This document shows positions 47,744 through 58,357 of a DNA stretch of 64,000 bases, piece after piece. Position numbers and translations under genes: made by a program. How positions within the stretch are numbered: position 1 is the stretch's first letter; each line of letters opens with the position of its first letter. The DNA lies in NCBI GenBank assembly GCA_000310025.1, contig FN648624.1, positions 1,444 to 65,443 on the forward strand, in the 5' to 3' direction. Below the pieces are notes generated by a model. It saw nothing but the letters and a program-made list of their open reading frames with translations, did no database searches and was not told where the DNA came from. This DNA comes from Ectocarpus siliculosus (lineage: Eukaryota; Sar; Phaeophyceae; Ectocarpales; Ectocarpaceae).

Positions 47744-47913
47744 GCTGCAAGTCTCTTACGCACCTACTTCAGTTCAGTACTCTTACATCACACACGCCCC
47801 CATAGCTTGTACAATGGTACGCGCGTTACTCATGCTTCAACAACTGCCTGTTCAGCTGCTATCCTTCTCCAAAAATATAATGTCCGTATATTCTACTTCT
47901 AATTCTCTCCCCG
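47744..47913 (+). repeat. Repeat A2 of YR element 2
   Basis: Second copy of repeat A, joined directly to the end of B2 (AAAACAAAATAAA then GCTGCAAGTC). At A1 the preceding bases are CTGCATAAAT, so ATAAA stands before both copies and may mark the recombination point. Confidence 0.8.
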
Positions 47914-48667
47914 CATTCAGTGAACAAATATCAGAATTTTGCCCCCAACTTTGCTCAACGCAAAAAAATGTGTTCAACCGTTTTACAATCGTTTTACAAT
48001 AGTATTACACATTGACTACGCCTAGTAACCCTTTCCTTCGTCGCACACTACTGGACCTCAGTGCTCTTAGCATGTACGTGAACATGTGCCTCTATTACAG
48101 CATTTCTCGTTCATCTGGCCAATGACCTTACCAGAATCACACCTCATACGAAGTATCACATACACCTATTCGTACATCGTTCATTCTTGTAGACAGAATG
48201 ACTATGACCCTGCAGCAAACATCATGTCTGTGATGTCTATGCCCGGGATTCACTAGTCTATATTTCCACAAAATTCACTCTTCTCTACGTTACTGATGTT
48301 TGGCATAACTATTTCATACGCCATGACTTCTCTTCTCGTTTCGCCTCGCTCCAGTGTAGCAATTAAGCCGTTGTTGTGTCTCTAGACGTCTTTGATGATG
48401 ACGGTGTTGTTGTTGTTGTCGTCGTCGTCCAGGAAGTACGTCTCCTTGGTCTTGTCGGTCTTGTACGTCATTGTTGTCCAGGTAGTCCTGTCTTGTTTGT
48501 GATGTCTTCCCTTGTCGTTGTTGTGTCTTGCTATCTTCGTTGTCGAGGTGGTCTTTGTTGGCCTTCTCGGTAGTGGTTGGTGTGTAGTCGTCGCACCAGC
48601 CCCATCGTGTTGTCGTTATTTATACATCTGAAACTGTCATATCTGCAATTCCGCCGCATGAAGTCTT
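47914..48667. other. No gene; possible end region of the copia fragment
   Basis: No open frame of interest. The position just left of the minus-strand copia RNase H fragment is where that element's 3' untranslated end and LTR would lie, but no matching LTR partner is present in the window. A GTT/GTC triplet-rich stretch runs from about 48400 to 48560. Confidence 0.35.
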
Positions 48668-49640
48668 CTAATTCGTACATCCTCCATGTTCTTGAACCAA
48701 TGTTCTCAGTTTGACGAATTGGACACGTTCCAGATGCTTGGTCAACATGTCTGCAAGTTGCTCCTCACTCCTCACGAACTTCAGCACAATATTTTCTTGG
48801 TTGACGTTCTGGCGAAGTAGCCAGTATCTCGTGCTGATGAACTTGCTGCGGCCTCGAAACATGGAATTTCCTGCTGTGCTCGGTGCTCCCTTTGAATCCG
48901 AATGAAGCGGGATGTTGCCGCATGGAAATCCAAGTTCCGATAGTACACCTGCAGATAAAATTGTTTCCTTTGCTGCTGTAGCCATCGCGATGATCTCCGC
49001 ATGTACGCTTGGTTGTGCTGCTAGCTTCTGCAGACTTGATGCTGCGCTGATGACGCCTCCCGCCAGTATGAAGATGTATCCAGCTTCTGAAGTCTCTCGC
49101 TCGATCCAGCGAAGCTCGTGCCAGAGTAGCACTTCAGGTCCCATTGTCCCCTCCTGAACATTAGTAGCATATCCGGGCATCCTCGAAGCTATCGCAGCAC
49201 TCTCTTTGCTCTGACCATATGTTGATTGGTAGGCTTGTTCATCCCTCGGCACAGGATCATCACGGCATATCCAATCTCCCATCTCGTCGTGTTAGTCAAG
49301 AAGAGGAGACTTCCGACTATTCCCTGGTAGAGTTTCTTGTCCTCGCCACATCAATATTTAACATTCTCCGGCTCTCGTTCAATTTCTGGCACGCATCCTG
49401 GAGTCGCCGCTGGTTTGCAGTCCGTCATTTGATACTTGTCCAGTATGTTCATCACATATCTGTGTTGGCTCACTGTGATTTCTCCGTCGCTCTGAGAAAT
49501 CTCCATCCCTAGTGGTAGTTCCGCTGGTCCTCCTTCCGTCATCTTGAATTCGTCCGATAGACTACTCTTGTTGTTTCTTCAAATCTCGAACCACGCTCGG
49601 TGTCTTCCTCGCTAGTGTACAGTCGTCCACGTACACACAT
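48668..49640 (-). mobile_element. Ty1/copia fossil fragment (RT end and RNase H)
   Basis: Minus-strand remains of a Ty1/copia polyprotein. The part near 49640-49562 carries the reverse transcriptase YVDD box (LCVYVDDCTLA). The part at 49542-49351 is the RT end and connection (HRYVMNILDKYQM). The part at 49282-48668 is RNase H, with an SAEA-like HAEIIAM, HSDSKGA, and LADMLTKHLE near the end. It is broken in a few places and only the last third of pol is present. Its upstream part is cut off by the repeat that begins at about 49649. LTRs were not found. It looks old. Confidence 0.85.
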
Positions 49641-49648
49641 AGTATCGA

Positions 49649-50845
49649 ACTAGGGTTAAGTATTGACCCCCTGCCCCCCAATGGGGCTGTGGGCCAACAT
49701 CCAGGACGGATGGTGGTGAGTGTCCGGGAGGACGGCAAGAAGAAGAAGGGGAGAGGATTTGTAGGGGCGGGAAGAAGGGACGGTGTTGGGAGAGGCAAGG
49801 AAGTAGTGAAGAATTTCGGCACTCGACGAGCGCGCGGTCCTGTCGTGGGTGAAAGGGACGTGTCTGTCCGTAGTGTTGTCTATCGGAATCGAAAAGCCGA
49901 AAAATCGAGGTATTATACGTTATGAACATAACGATGGAGAAGGCCGACGAGGAAGGTACGAAGAGAGGACATCGCACCCCACGTTCGAACTCGGTGTGAA
50001 AACCGCGGCAAGGAAGGAGTACGAAGGGAACAAAAAAAAAACGGAGACTTCGATTTTTGCGTCGTGGAACTACCCTTCCGTATATCGCAGGTACTCACCA
50101 ATGCAAGACGGGGAGGTAAAATTCCCATCGTGAAAGTCAAATCGCAGGTCATAACTGCATATATATGACTCATGCGCGGAGAAGTTACCACGGGGACTTA
50201 TCAACAAGAAGTTTGAAGGCCGGCTGAGAAGGTTTGAAAACCCAAACACTTACGCGACGACGGCAAGCGCAACGTCAAAGCTTCATAACAAGAAAAGTGC
50301 ATACAAAAATAAAAAAGAAGGCCGGATGGATGCCGACCTCTATGGCTCTCTTGGAATGAAGGGATTTCCACAATTTCCAACAGATAATCCACAAGTATCG
50401 AGGAGGCCGACGACGATTAATGACACAGATGTGGTACGCAAAGAAGGATAGGGGAAGGACACGCAAGGGGAAAAAAGTCATACTTTAATGCAATCCTTCC
50501 TTATAACTTCACTCACCAATGCAAGACGGGGAGGTAAAATACCCATCCATCGCGAAAGTCAAAGCAAGATTGAACCAAGGGGGTGTACCTCTTTTTCTCT
50601 GGCCCGTGATGCTGACTCCTAGTCTCAGTTGATACCTTGCATAGCGCGCACAGGGAGCGGAGAACTCCAGAATATCTGTCGTTGGTTTCTATTTACTTGC
50701 GGACCCCTCGGGGCCAGTTTGTTTGAGCGTACCTTTTTAGGGTAAGTTAGCCTGTGACCACGGGAATTGACCGCGTCAAGTGTTGGATCAGTACGGACAT
50801 ATGAAGGTACTGGGTAGAGAGAGATCGGAACGGTTTTCAATGGGA

Positions 50846-50902
<57 letters not shown>

Positions 50903-51960
50903 CGATGGAGGTCGACCCGTCCTGCGTCGTTCGGTGTCAAACGATAAACAACGCGAAAGATGGACTGCGTAAAGATCCAGCGGTCTTTTTCGGCAGTGGC
51001 AAAGAAATATGCAACCACATGCCGCCCCCCAATGGGGCCGGGGGCCAACATCCAGGACGGATGGTGGTGAGTGTCCGGGAGGAAGGGAAGAAGAAGAAGG
51101 GGAGAGGATTTGTAGGGGCGGGAAGAAGGGACGGTGTTGGGAGAGGCAAGGAAGTGGTGAAGAATTTCGGCACTCGACGAGCGCGCGGTCCTGTCGGGGG
51201 TGATATGGACATGTCAGTCCGTAGTTTTTTCGATCGGAATCGAAAAGCCGAAAAATCGAGGTATTATACATTACGTACATAACGATGCAGGAGGCCGACG
51301 AGGAAGGTACGAAGAGAGGAAATTGCACCCCACGTTCGAAGTTCGAAGTCGGTGTGAAAACCGCGGCAAGGAAGGAGTACGAAGGGAACAAAAAAAGAAA
51401 AGGAGACGTCGACGTTTGCGTCGTGGAACGATCCTTTCGTATAACGCAGGTACACTCACCAATGCAAGACGGGGAGGTAAAATACCCATCGTGAAAGTCA
51501 AAGCGCAGGTTTTAACCGCATATGACTCATGCGCGGAGAAGTTACCACGGAGTCTTATCAACAAGAAGTTTGAAGGCCGGCTGAGAAGGTGTGAAGACAC
51601 AAATACCTAAGCGACGATGGCAAGCGCGACGTCAAAACTTCACAAGAAGAAAAGTGCATACAAAAAAGAAAAGGCCGGATGGATGCCGACCTATGGCTCT
51701 CTCGGAATGAAGGGATTCCCACAATTTCCAACAGATAATCCGCAAGTACGGACATATGAAGGTACTGGGTACAGAGAGAGATCGGAACAGTTTTTCATGT
51801 GAAGACACAACAACAACAACAACAACAACGATGAAGGTCGACCCGTCCTGCGTCGTTCGGTGTAAAATGATAAATAATGCGAAAGATGGACTGTGCGTAA
51901 AGATCCAGCGTTCTTTTTCGGCAGTGGCAAAGAAATAAAAATATGCAACCACATGTCGCA
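49649..51960 (+). repeat. Tandem copies of an unclassified coding-like repeat (R)
   Basis: Two direct copies, about 49649-51015 and 51016-51960, share blocks in the same order: a GCCCCCCAATGGGGC start, a Lys/Arg-rich coding-like stretch (GKKKKGRGFVGAGRRDG), ACGAGGAAGGTACGAAGAGAGG, ACCAATGCAAGACGGGGAGG, AAGTTACCACGG, GGCCGGATGGATGCCGACC, TACGGACATATGAAGGTACT, an AAC triplet run, and ATGCAACCACATG at the end. Copy 1 carries an extra insert near 50490-50780. A third copy begins at 63623. Peptide-level patterns such as MPTYGSLGMKGFPQFPTDNP are kept between copies, which suggests a once-coding, possibly intron-containing unit. I do not recognise the family. Confidence 0.65.
50846..50903 (+). repeat. 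AAC triplet microsatellite
   Basis: An almost pure AAC run of about 58 bases inside copy 1 of repeat R. A shorter run (about 51808-51830) lies at the matching place in copy 2, so the array length changed after duplication. Confidence 0.9.
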
Positions 51961-52562
51961 AAAAAAAAAAAGTTGAGCGGGATACCGTAGGACATAGAAA
52001 ACCGCCTTCTCTGTTGCTGCAGGCAGGTTTGCTTCCACAACCTGGGAACCCAACCCACTCTTGTATTTCGGCCTACAAGACTCCAAAAAACGCAAGCACC
52101 GGTAGGAGAGTGCGTGGAAGATGCCGCACAGCACAACTCCACTCTCCTACGACATCTATGTACAGTAGTACTGCTGTCGTTGTAGCACCATGTGGAAGAT
52201 CTCCGAGGGGTCCTCCTGCGCGGTAACGACAACATGGCGAGAGTTCTACGTGTACCTGTCGTCGACACATGTGGCAGCCGCACGACACACGAACGGATGT
52301 TTGCATCGCATTGTACTATGGTTCGCCGTGACAGGAAGCATCCAGTTAGATCGTTGCCGTAGTACGCGGACGGCGTTCGGCATCTAGTCCATACCTGTAG
52401 CAAAACACAGCAGTAATATAGGGTATCCACTATGGATTGACGCGGAATTTTAACCTTTGAGGATTGACGCCAACATAAAGTAACGGTTGAGGGTTTTGAC
52501 GGGAAACGAATTCGCACCGCGTGTGCCCGTTGGCACGTGGGAGGGAAAAAAAAAACGTTATG
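51961..52562. other. Spacer between repeat R and the Mutator-like element
   Basis: No gene seen. A dispersed repeat at 52020-52180 has a related copy at 56027-56190 on the other side of the Mutator-like element. A poly-A run (51960-51972) follows the end of repeat R, and another (52545-52555) stands just before the inverted terminal repeat. Confidence 0.5.
52020..52180 (+). repeat. Dispersed repeat D, copy 1
   Basis: Shares with 56027-56190, in the same orientation and order, GCTTCCACAACC, CCTACAAGACTCCAA, AGTGCGTGGAAGATGC, CAGCACAAC, a TCCACACT/TCCACTCT-like word and CTACGACATCTATGTA-like sequence. A shorter related piece with CACCGGTAGAAGTGTGTGAAA lies at about 53008-53060. Confidence 0.6.
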
Positions 52563-52566
52563 CGGT

Positions 52567-52955
52567 GTGTCTAAATCCCCCCCCGTCTGTATCTCCGCCC
52601 ACGAGGCACCAATCGAGCCAGGACACGCACAGCTGTGTTGCTGTGAGGTAGGGCTATCACGAGATACCTCGTACAGCGGAAACGGTGCAGGTTTGGTGCA
52701 GCCATGGCTGATGGGCAAAATATATCTGTTGTCCCAACCTGCCCCCCGGGGGGGGATTAGTGTCTAAATCCCCCCCCGTCTGTATCTCCGCCCACGAGGC
52801 ACCAATCGAGCCAGGACACGCACAGCTGTGTTGCTGTGACGTAGGGCTATCACGAAATACCTCGTACAGCGGAAACGGTGCCCGTTTGGTGCAGCCATGG
52901 CTGATGGGCAAAATATATCTGTTGTCCCAACCTGCCCCCCGGGGGGGGATTAGTG
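52567..52955 (+). repeat. Left tandem TIR of the MULE
   Basis: Two nearly identical units of about 195 bases, each running from TGTCTAAATCCCCCCC through GTCTGTATCTCCGCCCACGA and CTGATGGGCAAAATATATCT to CCTGCCCCCCGGGGGGGGAT. The right TIR holds the same units in reverse orientation. Confidence 0.85.
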
Positions 52956-53767
52956 TCTAAATCCCCCCCCGTCTGTTTCTCCCCCCCCAGGGCACCCCAT
53001 CGACTGACGAACACCGGTAGAAGTGTGTGAAAACATGCACGTACAGCGCACAGCAGCGGGCAGCAGGTGAGGCGACCATCACATCAAGTATTCCTGCCCA
53101 CAGTTTTACACACACCCAGTGGGATGCGAACACCGCCGTCTCACTGGTGGGGTACATTATAGCCTTGTTTACCCCCCCCAGCGGTATGTCGTCACACAAG
53201 ACTTCAGTCGACACAGGACATGTCAACTGTGTTTCTTCGATGTAGGGCTACCGTCCACCGTATGACCCATCGTTAGCCCAAACGACGTAGCCCGAAGGGT
53301 TCCGTTCAGGTGGTAACACCGCCGGTGGGGTAAACTACGGATGTGCTCCTGCAGGGGGAGGGGGGGGGGTATGTCTAATACCCCACCATGAACCTCGCAC
53401 CTCTGTACAAGGCTCTGATGGCCGCACAAGACCCGAGGTAGAACTGTGAAAGATGATGAACGCACAACACACAGCACGCAGCAGCACTGCACCCCTGCTG
53501 TGATCGCTATGTCTATACATTGTACCGTGCCCAAATGTAACGTTCCTCACATCAGGGATTGATGACTCATTCGTTTGGTGTCGCTCTCCAAAAAAAAACA
53601 ACGAAGAAAAAACAACGACAACGCAAATACTCGCAAACGATCGAAAACAATCCCAAACATGTTGAGACATAGGTGATGAACGTATGTTCGCCGCCACCAA
53701 CGTGTTGCCTCCCGGTCGTCAATGCGACGTGAAAGTCAGACTAAGGTACACACGCAAGGGCAGCTGG

Positions 53768-54586
53768 TTAGGTGCTGGTATCAGCACCTTTCAGCTTTCT
53801 CCTCTTGTTCGTCCGTGGCACGTCGCTGAAGTCCTTCATTCTCCTAGTCTGACGGGATTTTCCTCTCTGGCCCGCAGGGTTGCCAGCTCCCTCTTTGCCG
53901 TCCTCCTTAGGTCTCCCTTTCTTGGGTGCTTGCCCAGGATTTTGGGGTCCTCCTGTGCCTCCCGCGGCCTCCTTCAGAAGATACCCGAGGAAATCGTCAA
54001 TCTTGACCTGGACAGACAGTGCTTGGTGAAGGGGTACGGACCTCATAATGTCTCCTACGTTCTCCTTGTTCTTCGCCATGAGATGGGCGTAGACGCGACG
54101 TTTGTCGGCAGCGCTTCTATCCTGCGCGGCCCGCACCGCGCGTTCAGCGGGGTGTGCGCCATCGAACGATTCATCGCATGTCGGTCCCCAGCAGTGGTCA
54201 TCGCTTCCTTGGTGATGCCCGTCCCATCCTTCGCCGTGGCCTGACGACGACAGCACGGCTGAGACGCTCCATTGCAAAACCTTTCCGTCGTCTGATTGAC
54301 GCCAACGGTTGTGGACACACGCACCGTCGAAGGCATGCGTAAAGCTCAACTCGTCCTCCCCGCCAGTTCTCCCGATGAGGTTGACAAGAACCGCGAAGTA
54401 GTGCCTGCAAGGCAGTCCGCGCCGCAAAAGCTGTAAACAGGAACACAAATGGAAGTTGTGAGGCCCGAATGCGACGAGGTGGCTAGGATTGTTCGCCGAA
54501 TACTTGTATCGAACGGCCGCGACCAGTTCGATAGGGAAGCCGGCGATCAATTCCAAGAAAGCTGGCAGCGATGTACGAGCCCACAT
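53768..54586 (-). CDS. SWIM zinc-finger protein fragment (MULE transposase C-terminus)
   Basis: A 272-residue minus-strand frame. Residues 47-62 hold a SWIM finger, CSCLQLLRRGLPCRHY (Cys-x-Cys-x9-Cys-x-His), preceded by hydrophobic FGPHNFHL. SWIM fingers bind DNA or protein and are common at the end of Mutator transposases and their FAR1-type relatives. The remainder is polar, with a basic tail (APKKGRPKEDGKEGA, RRMKDFSDVPRTNKRRK) that could act as an AT-hook or nuclear signal. Another frame at 54779-54483, on the same strand, carries an acidic piece (HDDDFDQIRNLRLKLNILQV) that may be a separate upstream exon or part of an eroded gene. The catalytic DDE domain is missing. A captured host gene is an alternative. 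Confidence 0.55.
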   Translation of the reverse strand: MWARTSLPAFLELIAGFPIELVAAVRYKYSANNPSHLVAFGPHNFHLCSCLQLLRRGLPCRHYFAVLVNLIGRTGGEDELSFTHAFDGACVHNRWRQSDDGKVLQWSVSAVLSSSGHGEGWDGHHQGSDDHCWGPTCDESFDGAHPAERAVRAAQDRSAADKRRVYAHLMAKNKENVGDIMRSVPLHQALSVQVKIDDFLGYLLKEAAGGTGGPQNPGQAPKKGRPKEDGKEGAGNPAGQRGKSRQTRRMKDFSDVPRTNKRRKLKGADTST

Positions 54587-54749
54587 GGTGTTGTCCTCTG
54601 CAGGTTCCGTCAGCTAACGAGTCTCTCTCCAGATCGGTATCAGGTGGTGCGACCTGGAGAATGTTGAGCTTGAGGCGCAAATTGCGTATCTGGTCAAAGT
54701 CGTCGTCGTGTAGAGGAAGCGGTTGTCCGTCTTCGTCCACATTTCCGGC

Positions 54750-55202
54750 GGAGATACAGACGGGGGGGGATTTAGACACTAATCCCCCCCCGGGGGGCAG
54801 GTTGGGACAACAGATATGTTTTGCCCATCAGCCATGGCTGCACCAAACCTGCACCGTTTCCGCTGTACGAGGTATCTCGTGATAGCCCTACCTCACAGCA
54901 ACACAGCCGTGCGTGTCCTGGCTCGATTGGTGCCTCGTGGGCGGAGATACAGACGGGGGGGGATTTAGACACTAATCCCCCCCCGGGGGGCAGGTTGGGA
55001 CAACAGATATATTTGGCCCATCAGCCATGGCTGCACCAAACCTGCACCGTTTCCGCTGTACGAAGTATGTCGTGATAGCCCTACCTCACAGCAACACAGC
55101 TGTGCATGTCCCGGCTCGATAGGTGCTGTTTGGGCGGAGATACAGACGGGGGGGGATTTAGACACTAATCCCCCCCCGGGGGGGGGGGATTTAGACACAC
55201 CG
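54750..55202 (-). repeat. Right tandem TIR of the MULE
   Basis: Two inverted copies of the 195-base unit plus a short third piece ending GGATTTAGACACACCG. The runs of seven to ten C next to G, repeated at each unit joint, form perfect local inverted repeats (CCCCCCCCGGGGGG). Confidence 0.85.
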
Positions 55203-56972
55203 AAAAAAAAATGGTGATGTAGAGTTGACGCGTTAAACGCCGGTCATGTGTTCACGACCCCGGGTTGGTTCGGGATGCCACCCAGGGTCGACATGCTGAA
55301 GCGAAGACTCACACTCCCAGGCTCCCAGGAGACTAGGTGTACCCCTCCGCCTCATCCCGCCGACCTTCCCTCTTTTGCCGCGGCGACTTCCCAGGCGTCA
55401 AACTGCCGTTGGTTGCTGATGAGTGAGGCAGCTGCTCGCTGTACTGCTGTGTACCGATGTCACTGCGGCAGCAGAGCACCGAACCCCGTGAGGGGGCGGG
55501 CGAAATGCACCTACTTACTGGCCAAGTCCGTGTACCCTCTATATGTGCTCCCTTCGAGGGCGGGACTCCCCCGATTACTGCCTATGCCCCTTTTTGCTGC
55601 TGAAAGCCCGTGCCCAATCGCGATGGCTCATCTACCGAACGCGCGCGCCGAACACGCGAGTCCGGCCACTGGGCCGCCGTGAGAACTGCCGAGACGTGTG
55701 TGTGCAGGACCGCTTGGAGCAATCAGTAGGCATGACCAATGTGTTCGCTGCTGACCGTGCTCCTTTCGTGATTTGGTGATGGTAACAGAGCACAGAGCAA
55801 GCGTGTGTGAGCCGCAGTCTGGCGACATTTGAAGTGTCAATCTCTTCGCGTCGGTTTAAACGCTTTTTCACAAAAATTTCGCCGTCAGAGTTTGCCTCCA
55901 AAAACGCGGCGTAACCTCGTCACGTCAAAACTTCCTGAAATGTCAATCTTTCACGTCATTTCAACAGCACGTGGATTCCCTCTAATCGAGCTATGCATGA
56001 AATATTTTGTTCTGGTTCACTTTTGCCTCCACAACCCGAGAATCTCACGGCTGTATCTCAACCTACAAGACTCCAATCAACAAACCAGCACTGGCAGAAG
56101 TGCGTGGAAGATGCTGTGACAGCACAACCAAGTCCACACTCGTACGACTTCTATGTAAAGTCGGCGTCTGGTCTTTACTGCTGTAGAAATACAAAAATCG
56201 AGCCATCTTTTTTTTTTTCCCTATACTAATGACAAGAAATGTATCACGTCACGACGACCATCCTGTGAGTATAGACTTAACTACCAATTATGTCGGAGGC
56301 CTGAGACGCAAGAGTTCAACCATTGTTGCATTCTAAAAGCAAGACGTTTTTTTTCGGTGCATCAGTTCGCGGTCGCCTTGAGACTTTTTTTTCGCCGCCT
56401 GTTGCCCGCTGCAGCGGGCCAGTCTCTGGATCGCATCGTCCCTGTCGCGAGCTCGAAACTCCAAAGGCGAGCAGATTTACAGCACGGTGAATGCACGCAA
56501 CCACTTTTTTTTCAGTCATTGAGCTAGACGTTGCGGTGCGGTAAATCGGTTTTATTGTTTTTAAATGGGGTTCAAACAATTTTTTCGGCCGTCTTCGCCG
56601 ACGTGGGCGTGCCACTCTCACGATCACAGCGCCCCTGTCGCGAGCTCTAGACTCCAAGGGCGAGCCGAGTTACAGCACCGTGAAGTACGGCTAAATCTCC
56701 TGCATCCGGGCGCGTCTACGCAAGGGACTGCAAGGGACTGTGATCTCTAAATAATCACGCAGCTTATTGGACGAGATTTCGGATAACGTCAACTCATAAA
56801 TCATGACACATACTTGAAGTACAAGCATACATACATACATGCAGTACCTAGCACAGACTTTTTTTTGCCGTACGGTCTCATCTGTAGATAGATATCGACA
56901 GACTGTTCGTACTATCTATTATTTTATGTGGTATAATAGAGTTTCCTTCGAAGGAGCCCCTTTTTAGGGATT
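55203..56972. other. Repeat-rich stretch without a supported gene
   Basis: Open frames are short and unrecognisable. Dispersed repeat D copy 2 lies at 56027-56190. A tandem duplication at about 56380-56700 repeats CCTGTCGCGAGCTC, ACTCCAA, GGCGAGC and TTACAGCACGGTGAA. The remaining sequence has T-rich runs and no clear feature. Confidence 0.45.
56027..56190 (+). repeat. Dispersed repeat D, copy 2
   Basis: Second copy of the repeat at 52020-52180 (TTTTGCCTCCACAACCCGAG, CAACCTACAAGACTCCAA, GTGCGTGGAAGATGCTGTGA and following), ending with TTTACTGCTGTAG. Copies 1 and 2 are in direct orientation on either side of the Mutator-like element. Confidence 0.6.
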
Positions 56973-57386
56973 ATGCTTGGCAACCCCCGGGCGAGCGAAG
57001 GCGGCGGAACCACGATCGAGACGCGCGTGACGGAGCTGTCCACGAGGCTGGAGGAGCAAAGCAAGGTGCTGTCGGCGGCTATGGAGAAGCTAGAGCAACT
57101 TCAGATGCCGCCTGCCAGGGCGGCGGGGGCAGAAAAGGGGGAGTCAAGCGGCGCTGGCAACGCCGCAGGGCGCGGAGGAGCCGCGCCGGGCACACGGTTT
57201 GGGGGTGCCAACCGGTGGAGTCGGGGGAGTAGGTCCCTCGGGCCACCCATCCGCTGGCCCCCCGCTGGGAAGCAACAAGGGGGCTCGTCAAGTGCACAGG
57301 TTGATGCACTGCTCACCCCCCCCCCCCCCCAACCCATTTTTTTCGGACGCTTACGCCAGTTTGGTCGTTTCCCTCGTTTCATTTGA
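56973..57386 (+). CDS. Hypothetical coiled-coil protein, partial
   Basis: A 137-residue frame. Residues about 14-45 (IETRVTELSTRLEEQSKVLS and on) form a coiled coil; the rest is Gly/Ala/Arg-rich. The stretch GGSSSAQVDALL near the end is repeated in inverted orientation at 60551-60592 (read there as GGSSSAHVDALL), so this piece is part of a dispersed repeat, perhaps the start of a retroelement ORF1. No second domain follows; a C-run at about 57316-57330 interrupts the coding character. Confidence 0.3.
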   Translation: MLGNPRASEGGGTTIETRVTELSTRLEEQSKVLSAAMEKLEQLQMPPARAAGAEKGESSGAGNAAGRGGAAPGTRFGGANRWSRGSRSLGPPIRWPPAGKQQGGSSSAQVDALLTPPPPQPIFFGRLRQFGRFPRFI

Positions 57387-58357
57387 CTTTAAGAGTGGAA
57401 TGAGTTCTAACATCGGATAAGCAGCTAGCACCGGGTCACGGACGCCGTTCAGAGTCTCTTGTCTTGCAGAACCAACACACATATCGCGATACCTGCCCCC
57501 CCCCCTATACAATGTGATGTAGACAGCTTCAAGGGACGTAACAATCGGCAGCTGGCTGCTACTACTTACTACAAAACGAGCTGCGGGCTGGGTGATCCTC
57601 CTGTCTGTCCTGCTGCCTGCGTTTAGTTCATCGTAGTCTGCATACATACATCATCACCCAGTGACGACGCTGTTGTTTCTCCTCGATGAGCATACTCCAG
57701 CACATGTAAGTATGTCCTATGTGTTCATGTGTTGTATGTAGAAAGAACTGGATGTACTTCAATTAATATTCTACCAGCAGCATGGTACCACACACAGCAT
57801 GGATGTCATCTACGTATGTATGTTTGTGTATGATAATAGAAACAAGTTCACGACGCCTACAGCAGCAGCAGGTAGATACTTGCAGTAGTTTCCGCCCACA
57901 GGAATTTTGGTATGGTGGATAAAATGGGAAGAGATAATCGGCGGCGAGTGTTTTGTCGTCCTCCTCGCGAAACGAATGAATAATTTTTGTTCGGTCATCA
58001 CAGCAGGCTCGACGAAAGGAAATACGTACAAAAGAAACACTGAGAATCACATATCCGGAGCTCCCGGAGCAAGGAATGGTAAAACAAAATAGTCCACGTA
58101 GCCTAGACGGCATGCAGCGCGGAACGATGCAAAACACACACCGGACCGGGTTCTACCCTCTCCCTGTTCCTTTGCACTCAAACAGCTCCTCCTGCTGCAT
58201 CCAGTGCAGCAGCTACGAGCATGGATTTAACACGTAGTCACCCGACCCGCTTGCATCAAAGTGACCTAACAGCACAAAAGAAGCATGTGCTTGTACTCTC
58301 CCGATGCAACGAAACAAAAAATGATCAACACATGTTATGCACTGCTGCTCAAGATCC
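57387..58357. other. No gene seen
   Basis: A C-run at 57486-57496 and short open frames only. Sequence is of moderate GC with no repeated element that I could match elsewhere in the window. Confidence 0.45.

Larger units (their letters stand above)
42758..47913 (+). mobile_element. YR element 2 with split direct repeats
   Basis: A tyrosine-recombinase element laid out as A1 (42758-42925), minisatellite (about 42990-44400), coiled-coil/zinc-finger region (about 44640-45700), recombinase gene (45738-46892), B1 (46947-47171), spacer, B2 (47511-47743), A2 (47744-47913). A1 matches A2 and B1 matches B2, all in direct orientation and nearly identical; B2 and A2 are joined without a gap. No reverse transcriptase or RNase H was seen between A1 and B1. 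Split direct repeats are known in Ngaro/PAT retroelements, where the order is A1-genes-B1-A2-B2; here it is A1-gene-B1-spacer-B2-A2. Alternatives are tandem insertion of circles with partial loss, or A being host sequence duplicated around the insertion. Confidence 0.7.
52563..55202. mobile_element. Mutator-like element (MULE) with tandem TIRs
   Basis: About 2.6 kb bounded by perfect outer inverted ends, CGGTGTGTCTAAATCC at the left and its complement at the right. Each end consists of a unit of about 195 bases present roughly twice in tandem (52567-52955 at the left; about 54750-55160, plus a short third piece, at the right). Inside is a minus-strand frame with a SWIM zinc finger, which in MULE transposases follows the DDE domain. 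The DDE domain itself was not recognised, so the copy is probably internally deleted and non-autonomous. The expected 8-11-base target duplication is not certain because A-rich sequence lies at both flanks. Confidence 0.7.

Noticed and set aside
42758-47913. LTR retrotransposon with A1 and A2 as LTRs
   Set aside because: A1 and A2 lack TG...CA ends, there is no primer-site or purine-tract logic and no RT or integrase; a tyrosine recombinase is present instead.
49649-49662. CTAGGGTTAAG as a telomere-like sequence
   Set aside because: A single TTAGGG-like unit at each copy of repeat R, with no tandem array; it marks the repeat border only.
53684-54244. Plus-strand 186-residue frame within the MULE
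   Set aside because: It lies opposite the minus-strand SWIM frame, which has a recognisable metal-binding pattern; the plus frame is its shadow.
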